Positions 53,226 to 63,830 of a DNA stretch of 64,000 nt are shown piece after piece. The translations under genes were made by a program, and so were the position numbers. The stretch covers positions 114,909,264 to 114,973,263 of the forward strand of contig JAVGWX010000003.1 in assembly GCA_036924085.1 (NCBI GenBank), in the 5' to 3' direction. Below the pieces are notes generated by a model. It saw only the letters and a list, made by a program, of their open reading frames with translations, was not told the DNA's origin and did no database searches. The stretch is from Ariolimax columbianus (Eukaryota > Mollusca > Gastropoda > Stylommatophora > Arionidae). Position 1 is the first letter of the stretch; every line of letters begins with the position of its first letter.

Positions 53226-53689
53226 AGAACCAAGTCACATAATGACACAGAAAATGATGACAATACTAATTCTGTGATATGGCTCATACGTGTCTCTCTC
53301 CTAGAACCAAGTCACAAAATGACACAGTAGAGGAGAAGTCAGAAGCACGAACAAAGAAGCAGTGAGATAGAGAAGATGACTAAGATAATAGCTTATTTCT
53401 GAAAGAATGGAAATATAAACAGGTGAGAATGGAGACAAAATTAAGGATACAAAGAAATATGTAAAGCACACAGTCTAAATAAGTGGCAGTTGACACAAAT
53501 AAGTCAGTAATAGCGAACACAAAGAATTAGGTCCAGCATACATACAGACTAGATAGGCAGCTGATAACACAAAGAAATCATTAACATAGACACAAAGAAA
53601 CCAATAACTGAGGGAACACGTTTATACCATCAATGTGGTAGACGAGAGGAACGAATGAGAACCACTGTTACCCTCCCATCCTCTAGCGG

Positions 53690-53945
53690 ATCCTAAGGAC
53701 TCTTACTGGAGAGGAAAGAACATAGCTACTGCACCTTTATGAACGTCATGAAAGACGACTAAAGAGAGTGTGCACGGGGCTAGAAACTTTATCGTGTAAA
53801 GGGCTAAAGAACCATTACAGCAAACGCACACACAGTGCCTTGGCTCTGGTTACCTATAGGAGTCCGATAGTAGTGCTGATCATATACTCCGGCTGGAGTA
53901 AAAGAACGGACAAAGAGATAGAACAACAAGAAAGAAGGTTACGCA
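53690..53945 (+). mobile_element. Dispersed repeat family D, copy 2
   Basis: GGACTCTTACTGGAGAGGAA, GCTAGAAACTTTATCGTGTA and ATATACTCCGGCTGG match 34985-35205 in order and spacing. Class unknown. Confidence 0.5.
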
Positions 53946-54124
53946 TGTAACTAGCAACATCAACATGTGAAATGAATTGATACAAAAACCACAGCTGCAA
54001 GAGTGCACTTCAGTAATTTGTTACATGCGTTCTGGACGTGGGTCTGTTTCAGATGTGGACATGTGCTCCGTATGGAGCCATAGTAAAACAGGGCACACAG
54101 AAGAATCAGACACGATCATAGAGA

Positions 54125-54570
54125 TAGGATGTACGATACAAAGGTACAGGGTTTATCGTAGTGATGGATTGTTTGGTACATGGGTACAGCGGACATCGTA
54201 GTGATGGATCCTATGGTACAAGGGTACAGCGGACATCGCAGTGATGGATCCTATGGAACAAGGGTACAGCGGACATCGTAGTGATGGATTCTATGGTACA
54301 AGGTACAGTAGACATCGTAGTGATGGATTCTATGGTATAAGGGTACAGCGGACATCGTAGTGATGGATTCTATGGTACAAGGGTACAGCGAAAATCGTAG
54401 TGATGGATTCTATGGTACAAGGGTACAGCGGACATCGTAGAGATGGATCCTATTGTACAAATGTACAGTGGACATCGTAGTGATGATCCTATTGTACAAA
54501 GGTACAGCGAACATCGTAGAGATGGATCCTATTGTACAAAGGTACAGTGAACATCGTGGTGATGGCGTGT
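54125..54570. repeat. 40-bp minisatellite, about 11 copies
   Basis: GGTACAGCGGACATCGTAGT with GATGGATCCTATGGTACAAG forms a 40-bp unit with minor variation. A few units are 1-2 bp shorter. Confidence 0.95.
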
Positions 54571-54764
54571 ATGGTCAGGAAGATGAAGACGGAGAGGGGG
54601 TATATAAAACTAAAAAATGTATTTTGTATTTTTTGTGTTTCTGTGTTGAATTGTCGTTTCTGGTTTAAAAAAATAAATATTTGAGGATCTGCCAAATTTA
54701 TGGGAGTGATGATATAATGCTTTTCACTATCACCTTCATCTTCTTGTATATCAGAAACTATCAC

Positions 54765-54859
54765 TCACACACACACACACACACGCACACACACATACAC
54801 ACACACACACACACACACTCACACACACGCACGCACGCACGCACGCACGCACGCACCCA

Positions 54860-54903
<44 letters not shown>

Positions 54904-54910
54904 CACACAA
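54765..54910. repeat. (AC)n and (GCAC)n microsatellite
   Basis: Pure CACACA runs flank a long block of CGCACGCA repeats. Simple sequence only. Confidence 0.96.
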
Positions 54911-55017
54911 CGAGAACAATAACACCAACAAGTACTTTATTAATGTATGTCTCTACACACACCACAATCATCTGTAGTCCAACAAATAAAAACGTTACAG
55001 GCAACAACCAAAGCAAA

Positions 55018-55140
55018 ACTATTGTGTATGGTGGGTTGTGATGTGTAGAATCTATTGTGTATGGTGGATTTTGATGTGCAGAATCTATTGTGTATGGTGG
55101 GTTGTGATGTGTAGAATCTATTGTTTATGGTGAGTTGTGA
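55018..55140. repeat. 36-bp tandem repeat, about 3.5 copies
   Basis: GTGTATGGTGGGTTGTGATG with TGTAGAATCTATT is repeated. Confidence 0.9.
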
Positions 55141-55184
55141 TGCAAACAGCAGGTTTGGCAGATCAGCTAGTCCTATGCCCATTC

Positions 55185-55480
55185 AGGAGGTGTCTACTGT
55201 TTCCTCGTGGTAGTTACAGAATGTACAATTTGGATCACGTAGTGGGTCTATTTTGTTCTTTTTGTTGAGTGGTGCATGACCTGTTCTCAGCTTGAAGATC
55301 AAACTCTGGTCTCTTCGTTTCAATTTATTGGCCGGGTCCTGTGAATCTGGTTTTGCTTGGTGGCAAAAATATGTTCGACCTGTCTAGCATGTAACCTACT
55401 GATTTAGCCATTCCAGTCTATAATTGCTTCTTGGAATCTGCTCACAGGTCTTTATAGTTCGTCTTTTAATTCATGAACAG
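55185..55480 (-). mobile_element. I-group LINE, C-terminal fragment, third family
   Basis: On minus the frame gives LKRRDQSLIFKLRTGHAPLN, then KKNKIDPLRDPNCTFCN and YHEETV. The F-x-LRTGH...C-x-x-C pattern is the post-RNase-H tail of I-group LINE polyproteins, where the other copies have VFRLRTGHNRL and C-x-C. Only this tail remains. Confidence 0.7.
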
Positions 55481-55976
55481 GGTCCGAAGCAATTGTCTAC
55501 TAAACTGCATGTCAGATCCAAATGATTTTCCCCATGTAGCCTTAGAATATCCATGACGCTAAAACATTGATATTATTTAGTTCATAGATATTAAGACATT
55601 TGCACCTCGGCGAATTCTTTTGAACTTTTAAGACCGTTGCAAAGAAATGGCATCAAATTTATGATTTTACATTACGCAGCTTAATTTCTCGTCGCATTTT
55701 GTTCATACGGGTATCTCCTTAATGTATTGATAGATCACTTTCAATTGATTGTTTGAGTTGACCTTTATGTACAATCTTAAAGGTGGCACCAAGCAATGCA
55801 ACAGTTAGTACAGTCCTTCGGTTGTCCTTAGACCCCCAAACGTACCAACTGCGCAGCTAATTTTATGTTGTGTAACGCATTTGAGTATTGAAATGTATTT
55901 GCTGCCATTCTAAGTACGCCTAACTGTTTTGATAGACATACGCTAACTCACCCAAGTCTGCTAATCAGTATGTCCT

Positions 55977-58373
55977 CAAAGGATTATATTAATCATTCGA
56001 ATCTGTCGATTCCCCGGAAAAGATGGGGTAACAAACGAGATGCTGATGGGGTTGGGATAAAACAGCAAAGAGGAAGTTACTATCAGTCCTGAACCAAAGC
56101 TGGAAAATGGGAATTGTACCTCAGGCATGGAAAGATGCTGTACTTATACCAATACCAAAGAAAGAAAAAGATAAAACAGACCCAAATGGATACAGGCCCA
56201 TCAGTCTACTGAGCTGTGTAGGTAAACTGATGGAGCGTATGATAAACACCAGACTGATGTGGCATCTGGAAGAAAAACGAATACTAATTCCACAGCAAGC
56301 CGGCTTTAGACAGCACAGATCCACTGAGGACCAGGTCATCCTCATAGCCCAGGAGATAGAAGATGCCTACCAGGCACAGAAACACACAGTAGCTGTTTGG
56401 GTGGATCTGGAAAAGGCATTTGACAAAGTCTGGAAAGATGGACTTAGAGTCAAGCTAAGGAGAAGTGATGTTTGTGGGAAAATGTACAAGTGGATCAACC
56501 ACTACCTCAAACAAAGAACGGCCAGAGTCCAAGTACAAGGGCAGATGAGCAAAAAGGTGACACTCGAGCAGGGAGTACCCCAAGGGGGAGTACTGTCATC
56601 CACACTCTTCCTGGTATATATAAACGATATTACAGAGAATATACCAAGAAGAGTCCATAGCTCAATGTTTGCAGACGATCTGGCTATGTAGACCTCTGAA
56701 AAGAATCTCACCATAGCAAGAAATCGAATGCAGACGGCCCTAACATCGCTGGAAGAGTGGGCGAACTCATGGCTGGTCAAAATAAACGAGGAGAAAACCA
56801 CATGCACAATATTCTCGCTTTCATTAAAACCCCAAAATACCAAATTAAGTCTAAATGGCAAATTTCTGCAGCCAAACGACAACCCAACTTATCTGGGAGT
56901 CACAATTGATCTGCGCATGACATGGAAAAGTCAGATCGAGAGAAACCGAATGAAAGCCAGAGAAAGAATGACAATCATGAGGAAACTTGCTGGCACAAGC
57001 TGGGGAGCAGACGAAGGCATACTAAAGAAACTGTACACTGGAAGAGTGAGACCAGTTCTCGAGTATGGCATTGCGGCATGGACAACAGCAGCGAAGGCGA
57101 ACTTCGATAAAGTTAGCAAACTTAAAAACCAAGCCATGAGAATTATAACAGGAGGCATGAAGTCAACGCCAATTGTAGAACTTGAAAAGATTACAAAACT
57201 GCAATCCATGACCGATAGAAGAGACTGCAGAGCCCAGTTGCAGTCAGAGAAACTCCGAAGACTGACCGACCATCCAATGCACCAGAGACTAAACAATTTG
57301 GGAAATGGGAAACTAAAGCGGAGAAACTTTGCAGAAATAGCCAAAGCAAAGATGCACGAAGATCCCATAAACGCACTAACAACACCAAAACCCATCACTA
57401 CTGTACGAAAACCTACCTGGAGGCAGGATATATTTCCAGAGGTGGTAGAAAATATACCAGGTATTGGAAACAAAAACTGCCAGACTGAAAAAGAAAGGAG
57501 AGATACTACCCTAAGCTTCATAACGAAAAGCTACCCAAGCATGGACTGGACCCATGCATACACCGACGGTTCTGTAACAAACACAACACAGAACGGAGGG
57601 GCAGGAGCATTCCTGAACCTACCAAATGGCAGAAAATTAACACTGTCATTCGCTACTGGTAAGTACACAAGCAATTTCAGAGCGTAGGCAGAGGCACTGA
57701 GGGCGGCAGTGGAAGAAATGGTGACACACAGTGAAAATGAAAGCCATATAGTCCTGCTTACAGATGCTCTCGCCGTAGTCACAGCGCTAAAAAGCCAGAA
57801 AAATACTGAGCTTAATGACTTAAGAGCAGCACTCTGCAAACTGTGCCAGTAGTCCGCACCAAAAAGGGTAGTGGTACAGTGGGTCCCATCACACTGCAAC
57901 ATCCAAGGCAATGAGGAGGCAGACAGACTGGCAAAAGACGGTGCAAGACTACCACAACCAGATACTAGTATGACGTACGAAGAGTCAAAACGGCTTATCA
58001 AAGCCAGATACATGACCAAATGGGAAACCTAACATACTGGTTACACCAAAAACGATGCCTATTACCAGTTGAACCGAAGAGTGCAGGTCGTTGTCTTCAG
58101 ACTTCGCACTGGCCACAATAGACTGAGGTACCACCTATTCAACAAATTGAAGATAGGGTGTACCGACGAATGCCCGTGCGGTACTGGTAAAATGACCGCT
58201 GAACATCTGCTGCAGAACTGCCCGACATACGAGGATCAGAGAGAGCAGATGTGGCCATCACCAGTGGAACTGCAAGACAAGCTCTATGGTAGTGGCGACA
58301 GCCTCAGGATGACCGCCGCTTTTTTCGAAAAAATAATGGTTACTGTCTGACTGCGTACGAAGAAGAAGAAGAA
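55977..58373 (+). mobile_element. I-group LINE copy B with four in-frame stops, 7-bp TSD
   Basis: It begins within the RT (PGKDGVTNEML, then a frame break), reads IPKKEKDKTDPNGYRPISLL, QAGFRQHRSTEDQ, VWVDLEKAFDKVWKDG, GVPQGGVLSS and FADDLAM, then RNase H and the C-terminal knuckle, and ends ACTGCGTACGAAGAAG with a (GAA)n tail. From 56107 a single frame is broken by stops at 56689-56691 (Trp of FADDLAMW), 57685-57687 (the Glu of the RNase H RAEA motif), 57850-57852 and 58030-58032. ATGTCCT at 55970-55976 and 58374-58380 is the TSD, cut from the transposase gene. It retains 15 codons deleted in the copy at 30748-32766. Confidence 0.93.
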
Positions 58374-58448
58374 ATGTCCTGTTCTGCTAGGCAACTTGTC
58401 CTTTGACTTTAGTCCACACAAGCTCTATGTGGCTTAGATGCGCATAAA

Positions 58449-58812
58449 GGATCAAGATACTGAGCATCGCATGAGCTGTAGTGGTCAGCGACCCACAGCT
58501 GACTGCTAGCGTCAGGGCCAGCGAACCATAGCTGCCAAGACCCTTCTACACCTCTACGCGGTGATCCTGGATAACAGGCTGCAGTAGGGCAGACTGGCTA
58601 AGGAGAAGGGATCGAAGAGGAAATGCTAACCCCGTACTCAGAAAATGTTTGCTGAAGTCGGATGTGTTGGACCGAAAGGTGCAAATATCGCAGTCAAGCT
58701 GTAAACTACGACACAACGCATTCCGTTCTCTGGACTACATTCTGCTACTTACCCTTTTCAGGGTTTGGTAGTGGGAGATTGAGAACGAACGAAGAAGAAG
58801 AAGAAGAAGAAG
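58449..58812 (+). mobile_element. GAA-tailed SINE-like element inside the transposase gene
   Basis: Full-length copy from GGATCAAGATACTGAGCATC to a (GAA)n tail, with a well-kept hairpin (CTAC-ACCC-TTTTCA-GGGT-GTAG, 58744-58770). It splits the transposase frame between RLPA and YAHLS. No clean TSD is visible; a few bases (AAA) are extra at the left border. The copy is among the least diverged in the window. Confidence 0.94.
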
Positions 58813-60852
58813 ATGCAGGTAGTCGCAGAGAAGTATGACCGTACTCTTCAATTATTTTATCGATATGATGCACCTTTGTCTTATACGTTTTCCTCACAAA
58901 CGGCAGCAACTCTGGTTTCAAATACGTGTCTTCGAAACTAACTTTTTCATTAGCTAGCCATGCCCTAATTTGAGCTTCTGTATTTGATGCAGTTGGTACT
59001 TTGTCTTCCTCTGATACTGCATTGTGACAGGATGCATTATCCATTACTAGGCATGATGGTCTATCCAGAAACAGAAGCAGATCATTCGTGATCCAGTGCC
59101 TAAAAATGTGTCCATTCATTCAGTTTGGTAGTCTCTATGACCTTACTTTTTTATTGGACAATAAGTTCAGCGTCATTTACAAGTCTATTTTCACTGCATC
59201 TGGCATACGTTATTATAATGAGCTGCCCTTTACTGCTTGTAAATTGTCTTTTCTATTCACCGTTAACTGAATGCTATTCTTTACCATACGTGTGGTGAGC
59301 ATTGGCCCAGGATTCGTCCCAGTTTACAACATCCTAGCCTTGCCTACGTCGCTCACGTTTCTGCTTCAGGTAATTGCTTCTGGCAGCAATCAAATGTGGA
59401 TTTTCACATATAATATTCCTGCCACTTGAAGTTTTCCTGAATGTAAAGCCGGCGGTTCTTACAATTTTCCAAAGAGTACTTTTGGAAACATCAAAACTGC
59501 ATTTGGATTGTAATGTTAATTTTAGTTTCCGGAGATTAACAAGTAAATCTCCAGTTTTATGAGATCTCTGTCGAAATCGTTACATTTCCTTTTCCTTCCT
59601 TACTTTATACGAGTGCACTCGGAGTCATGTCCAGGCCAACGGTAAAAGGATGATCTATCCAGACCAAGCGTCAATTGCGTTTGTTTCTCTGGGTCATGCA
59701 TATCTTAGTTCTTAGTTTATAGTTCGGCCCGTTCTTTGTCAAGGGATGGTCACCATTGAGCGGGTCCCAACTCAGAATCCAGTCGTTTCTGTCGCGGGCG
59801 TGTGTCGTCCGGTGTGATAGTAGTCTGTCTGTTGTGGGGTCGTGAATGTTGAATTGCCAGCGATTGTGGGGCCGTCCCCGATGTCTCTTTTTGTCACGCG
59901 GGTACCACATTGTGTTTATGGTACTTCATCTTTCATCTTGTCTTCTGGATATATGACCAGCCAAGCGTTGTTTCGAATGGTTGACGTACTGTAGGACATC
60001 CTTGATGTGTGACATTCTCCGGATGTCGCTATAGTGTAGTTCGCTCTGCCGCTGTTGTCTGAGAAATATGCCCACGAGGCGTCTTTCAAGAGATGCGTGT
60101 GATGTTCTCAGTTGGTTCTCTGCTGCTTTGGTTAGAGAGCAGGTTTCGCTTACCACAGCAGAACGCTGGCGGGACTACCGATTCGAAGATGTCCGCAAGT
60201 AGTGTGAAGTCTTTTGTGGCATCTGTTGCTGTCGGGATGGAGTTGAACGCTACGCACCCCCCCCCCCCCCGTTTCCGTAGGGCGATCTCAAGTTTTATGG
60301 TGTTCTCCATGTTTAGGACATATTCGTGAGCGTCCTCTTTGGGAGTTCCGTTCAAGAGTATTGGGTTTGGCTTTGCGAAACGGTTGCGCTTAGCTCTGTT
60401 TTTCCCTAGGTTCATAGCTAGACCTACTTTCCTGCCTTCCGTGTCTAGTGACCGCAGCATCTCTATCGCTTCCAGGGGCGTCTATGTGACGAGGACAATG
60501 TATTCTGCGAATCTCCGTTGATTTTGATGCGGTAGTTGTCCCAGTCGCAGTACCTCATCGTCGACTCTAGGCATGCAGAGAATATGTTCGGCGAGATGGG
60601 GTCTCCTTGCCGTACTCCCTTCTCGGTCATGATGTTGATGGGTTGAGTGAATGGGTGGATGACGGTGGTGCATCCTTCGTAGCATTTCTGGAGTATTTCG
60701 ATGTAGTGGAGATCCACTCCTTGCTCGCACAGCGCTTTCCACACGAATTCTGTTTCAACCGAGTCAGATGCCTTTTTGTAGTCGATGAATGTGAGTATTA
60801 GTGGTGTTTGGTGCTCTCGTGCCCTTTCGATCAAATTTCAGCAGGTTGTTAT

Positions 60853-61842
60853 GTGATCTAGTGTATTGTATGTTTGTCTGAATCCAGCTTGTGATCTAGT
60901 GTACTGTATGTTTGTCTGAATCCAGCTTGTGATCTAGTGTACTGTATGTTTGTCTGAATCTAGCTTGTGATCTAGTGTACTGTATGTTTGTCTGAATCCA
61001 GCTTGTGATCTAGTGTACTGTATGTTTGTCTGAATCCAGCTTGTGATCTAGTGTACTGTATGTTTGTCTGAATCCAGCTTGTGATCTAGTGTACTGTATG
61101 TTTGTCTGAATCCAGCTTGTGATCTAGTGTACTGTATGTTTGTCTGAATCCAGCTTGTGATCTAGTGTACTGTATGTTTGTCTGAATCCAGCTTGTGATC
61201 TAGTGTACTGTATGTTTGTCTGAATCCAGCTTGTGATCTAGTGTACTGTATGGTTGTCTGAATCCAGCTTGTGATCTAGTGTACTGTATGGTTGTCTGAA
61301 TCCAGCTTGTGATCTAGTGTACTGTATGTTTGTCTGAATCCAGCTTGTGATCTAGTGTACTATATGTTTGTCTGAATCCAGCTTGTGATCTAGTGTACTG
61401 TTTGTTTGTCTGAATCCAGCTTGTGATCTAGTGTACTGTATGTTTGTCTGAATCCAGCTTGTGATCTAGTGTACTGTATGTTTGTATGAATCCAGCTTGT
61501 GATCTAGTGTACTGTATGTTTGCCTGAATCCAGCTTGTGATCTAGTGTATTGTATGTTTGTCTGAATCCAGCTTGTGATCTAGTGTACTGTATGTTTGTC
61601 TGAATCCAGCTTGTGATCTAGTGTACTGTATGTTTGTCTGAATCCAGCTTGTGATCTAGTGTACTGTATGTTTGTATGAATCAAGCTTGTGATCTAGTGT
61701 ACTGTATGCTTGTCTGAATTCAGCTTGTGATCTAGTGTACTGTATGATTTTATGAATCCAGCTTGTGATCTAGTGTACTGTATGTTTGTCTGAATTCAGC
61801 TTGTGATCTAGTGTACTGTATGTTTGTCTGAATTCAGCTTGT
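60853..61842. repeat. 38-bp tandem array, about 26 copies, grown from RT coding sequence
   Basis: CTTGTGATCTAGTGTACTGT with ATGTTTGTCTGAATCCAG makes a 38-bp unit; 60853-61840 is 26 periods. Read on minus, one unit encodes the RQTYSTLDH part of the RT QA-FR motif of the surrounding LINE, and LINE sequence continues on both sides (EQAEFR before, DHITTC after). Copies are nearly identical, with TTCAGC units clustered at the right end. Confidence 0.97.
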
Positions 61843-62794
61843 TCGGTTTGATGTGCCTCATCGGATGTCTTGCGAATCCTTGCCAAGAGGTATTTGTTAA
61901 AAATTGTGTACATTATCGGAAGGAGAATGACTGGGCGGTATTTGTACAGGTCTTCTTTATCTCCGTTTTTGTAGATTAGGACGGTCAGTGAATGGGGCCA
62001 GGTGAAGTATCAGAAGAATCTGCTGGCTAGGGCTGTGTAGAATGGGTGACCGCATGCTTTCATAGTCTCAGCTATAATTTTATCTCTGTCTGGGGATTTT
62101 CCTGTGGGCGTATTTTCTACAGCGCTTCGAATTTCAGAGGCCAATAAGGGTGGGGGTAATGTGGTTTTTGTTTTGGGTAGAGTGATGATTGGAATAGATC
62201 GCTGTAGAAGATTTTAATAGCGTTCTCAATTTTCTGTCGTGACTTTACGCGCTTTCCGTCGGCAGTTTTCAGGCAGGGAATGACGTGTTTGTGTTCTCTA
62301 ATATCCTGAGTCGTCCGTTTGATGCTTGTACTGGACTCTGCGGCTTCGATGATTCGTCTTCTTGAGAAAGAGGCACGGGCTTCTTCAACCTTCTGTCTGC
62401 AGAGTTTACAAAGTGCGTTGAATGTTCTGTTGTTCGATGGTGTTCGGTCCATTTGGCGGTGTTGGGAGAGTAGAGCCTTAGTGCTTGTGGGGATGCGGCT
62501 TGTAATGTGGTAATGTTCTGCGGTTTGGCTGGCCTTGTTTATCGCTAGTATAGTGCTTGTTATGCTTTCGTAGTCCTCGTCTATATACTGTATTGAATGT
62601 TTCTTGGAGTGCGAGTGACTTTGCACACGTTACGTCTCAGATAGAGGCTGGTTGCCGTCGGGACTGGTATTTGTTCTTGCGCGCTTTGTTCAGATTAAAA
62701 TGGAGACCAGTGAGCAGGAGGCGGTGATCGCTTCCTGTTGTGAAATGTGGGACTACTCTAATATCGGTAACGAATCGGTGGTTGGAAAGTTCGG

Positions 62795-63325
62795 GGTCGA
62801 GTTCGTGGTGGTGTTCGTGGTGGTGTTCGTGGTGGTGTTTGTTGTGGTGTTCGTGGTGGTGCTCGTGGTGGTGTTTGTGGTGGTGTTTGTGGAGGTGTTG
62901 GTGGTGGTGTTCGTGGTGGTGTTTGTGGTGGGGTTTGTGGTGGTGTTTGTGGTGGTGTTTGTGTTCGTGGTGGTGTTCGTGGTGGTGTTCGTGGTGGTAT
63001 TCGTGGTGGTGTTTGTGGTGGTGTTTGTGGAGGAGTTCATGGTGGGCTTCGTGGTGGTGTTCGTGGTGGTGTTCGTGGTGGTGTTCGTGGTGGTGTTCGT
63101 GGTAGTGTTCCTGGTGGTGTTCGTGGTAGTGTTCGTGGTGGTGTTTGTGGTGGTGTTCGTGGTGGTGTTCCTGGTGGTGTTCGTGAGGGTGTTCGTGGTG
63201 GTGTTTGTTGTGGTGTTCGTGGTGGTGTTCGTGGTGGTGTTTGTGGTGGTCATCGTGGTGGTGTTCGTGGTGGTGTTTGTGGTTGTGTTCCTGGTGGTGT
63301 TCGTTCTTGGGCCGGGGGGGGGGGG
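62795..63325. repeat. GT-rich 12-bp-type array inside the LINE endonuclease region
   Basis: GTGGTGGTGTTCGTGGTGGT and GTGTTTGTGGTGG units with a basic period of 12 bp, about 44 periods, ending in a poly-G tract at 63313-63327. It lies between the GDFN and SDHRLL endonuclease motifs of the minus-strand LINE. The period is a multiple of 3, so all His-, Thr- or Val-rich ORFs across it are repeat products. Confidence 0.95.
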
Positions 63326-63830
63326 GGGTGGTGTCTGTTCTCCATATTTCCCAGACCAAACGTGGGAATTGAAGTCTCCTTTGACCAGTTTGTAGACATT
63401 CTCTGAGCGTGTCAATGAGCTGGATATAGAATTCGTTGTGCTCTTCCTCTTCTTTGTCTGCATTTGGGGCGTAGACTTAAATAATAGAGATAAAAAGCCC
63501 ACTGCTAATAGATAGTCCCAAGAAAGCAGCGGTGGTTGATGAAGCGTACGTCTTGTATTTGGCAAGTTACGTATGGCGGAACTATGAAGCCAACACCCCC
63601 AGACGTGCTGCCTGCTTTGCGCGCTCTCAAGTAAATTCCTGTTCCGTCGTGCCATTGTGCTGTCATTTGTTCTCTTCTTTTTGTCTTCTATAGGCCTATC
63701 ACATGGTATGTAAGACTGTCTGCATTACTGATGAGAGCACTGAGTTGTGCTGCCCAGCAGATGGAGCGACAGATGTATGTGCCGACTGAGAGATGTGGTA
63801 TCCGTGTTTGTTCTCTTGTCTTGTTTTCGT

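Larger units (their letters stand above)
55860..59575 (-). mobile_element. Decayed DDE (Tc1/mariner-IS630-like) transposase gene, split twice
   Basis: Reading minus from 59575: an HTH-type region (KTGDLLVNLRKLKLTLQSKC, STLWKIVRTAGFTFRK), then WDESWANAHHTYGKE (first catalytic Asp in the usual DETW position), MNGHIFRHWI, SCLVMDNASCHNAV (second Asp), RAWLANEKVSFEDTYLKPEL and GHTSLRLPA at 58815. After the SINE it resumes at 58448 with YAHLSHIELVWTKVKGQVA (the third acidic residue, E of IELVW). After the LINE it resumes at 55976 with LADLGELAYVYQ. In the family such enzymes cut and paste DNA transposons. Stops and frameshifts before and after the DESW region make it dead. Terminal inverted repeats were not found. 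Confidence 0.83.
59660..63830 (-). mobile_element. RTE-like LINE with endonuclease and RT, expanded by two tandem arrays
   Basis: On minus, from about 63830: an apurinic-type endonuclease domain (GTYICRSI, HVIGL, KTKRREQMTAQWHDGTGIYL, GGVGFIVPP, then KGDFNSHVW), an array, then HRFVTDIRVVPHFTTGSDHR (the SDHRLL motif). Next come a linker, the RT (PTGKSPDRDKIIAETMKACG, YKYRPVILLPIMYTIFNKYL, EQAEFRQTYSTLDH, a second array, FIDYKKASDSVE, GVRQGDPISPNIFSACLE) and the C-terminal KRHRGRPHNRWQFN region. The catalytic F/YADD motif reads FAEYIVLVT, so the Asp pair is lost. Frameshifts and stops are frequent. No host gene is implied. Confidence 0.88.

Noticed and set aside
58449..58470. TSD for the SINE inside the transposase
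   Set aside because: AGATGC and GCAT-like matches exist near both borders, but they are short and not adjacent to the element ends, so I do not claim a TSD.
60853..61842. CRISPR-like array of regular direct repeats
   Set aside because: The copies are directly adjacent with no unique spacers, the context is an animal LINE and no cas genes exist. The same reasoning excludes all other arrays in the window.
62637..63655. 300- and 247-residue ORFs rich in His, Thr or Val
   Set aside because: They are products of the GT-rich 12-bp array; only the ends of the minus-strand frames carry real LINE endonuclease motifs.
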